This document shows positions 63,684 to 64,000 of a DNA stretch of 64,000 nucleotides, in pieces. Numbering within the stretch: the stretch's first letter is position 1; each line of letters begins with the position of its first letter. Made by a program: the position numbers and the translations under genes. This DNA is from Streptomyces hoynatensis. Lineage in GTDB: Bacteria; Actinomycetota; Actinomycetes; Streptomycetales; Streptomycetaceae. The notes below the pieces were generated by a model. It was not told the DNA's origin. It was given only the letters and a program-made list of their open reading frames with translations, and ran no database searches. The DNA lies in assembly GCF_003626535.1 (NCBI RefSeq), contig NZ_RBAL01000019.1, forward strand, positions 59,038 through 123,037. The letters are read 5' to 3'.

Positions 63684-64000
63684 GTCACGGGGATGGAGGT
63701 CTGGGCACACCTCGTCGGGCGCGGCGCATGAGAGAGCCGCAGCCCGAAGGCTGCCTACTCGGCTACGCCAACGCCTTCTGCGGGTCGCGATCGCCCGCGC
63801 CCGCCGCCTGGTGATCTTCGTTCGTTCCGAGGACGCGGTGCCCCTCACCTCCCGGTAGACACAGGCAGACCTCGGGACTGTAAGTCGAGCCGGCTCTGTT
63901 CCGTAGTCGGTGGTGACGGTAGGCGACGGGCGTCGTTGACGTCATGTGCAGGATGTGGACTCCCTTGTGTCAATGGTGTTTTCGGGGCTCTCGGCGCTGG
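63684..64000. other. gene-free end of window
   Basis: About 317 bases in which no convincing gene was found on either strand. Base composition is slightly lower in GC than the core. Short frames at 63763-63945 (minus) and ending at 63858 (plus, Arg-rich) have no recognisable family. On the minus strand a perfect TTGACA lies near 63971, without a convincing -10 box. Confidence 0.5.

Noticed and set aside
63763..63945. 60-aa minus-strand frame (VTSTTPVAYRHHRLRN) and an Arg-rich plus-strand frame ending at 63858, considered as transposase remnants
   Set aside because: The Arg-rich composition resembles some transposase tails, but no catalytic motif, inverted repeat or target duplication was found.
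61950..64000. Attachment site of an integrated element at tRNA-Leu
   Set aside because: No repeat of the tRNA 3' end and no integrase gene were found within the window.
1..64000. CRISPR arrays, insertion sequences or a biosynthetic gene cluster
   Set aside because: No regular repeat-spacer array, transposase with terminal repeats, or polyketide/non-ribosomal peptide/terpene/RiPP genes were seen.

Overview
The window is a chromosomal core segment of a Streptomyces. The evidence is very high GC with strong codon-position bias, a long and a short chaplin side by side, a gylR-glpF-glpK-glpD glycerol locus, a mycothiol ligase (mshC), a complete Pup-proteasome cluster with PafB/PafC, and TatA/TatC. 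From memory, the gene order resembles S. coelicolor from pheT/pheS to the chpC/chpH area (about SCO1594-SCO1676). That comparison was not computed.

Layout. 1-6.3 kb: end of pheT, pheS, an orphan PAS histidine kinase, a SpoU RNA methylase and the infC-rpmI-rplT operon, which has an AUC start codon and an attenuator-like leader. 6.3-13 kb: DUF1844 protein, aquaporin, SseB-like protein, a beta-lactamase-fold serine hydrolase, a mycosin-like S8 protease and two membrane proteins that look like an exported-protein locus. 13-23 kb: a stand-alone 5'-3' exonuclease, a HelY/Ski2-type helicase, a lipid kinase, tatC, tatA, pafC, pafB and two FKBP prolyl isomerases. 23-32 kb: pafA, an MFS transporter, prcA, prcB, pup, dop and arc, i.e. 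ligase, tag, protease, depupylase and unfoldase on one strand, with a ferredoxin divergent from arc. 32-43.6 kb: TrmI tRNA methylase, site-2 protease, RecB-like nuclease, NarL response regulator, orphan peptide-binding lipoprotein, HAD phosphatase and metH. 43.8-48.7 kb: gylR and the glycerol operon, with near-identical palindromic operators before gylR and before glpF. 48.9-58 kb: a PAC2 (probable ParJ) protein, mshC, a trio of uncharacterised actinobacterial genes (PI3/4-kinase-like protein, DUF3090, histidine-type phosphatase), an F420-type oxidoreductase, an aldo/keto reductase and a RecD2-shaped protein that has lost its helicase motifs. 58-61.7 kb: two small conserved genes, chaplins and an M20 peptidase.

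A tRNA-Leu(GAG) with a strong terminator marks the end of the ordered core at about 61.9 kb. The last 2 kb hold one NUDIX gene flanked by two decayed C-terminal pieces of regulators, then about 300 bases with no convincing gene. No insertion sequence, CRISPR array, prophage or biosynthetic cluster was seen. The least explained parts are the kinase-like/DUF3090/phosphatase trio and the degenerate RecD2-like protein.
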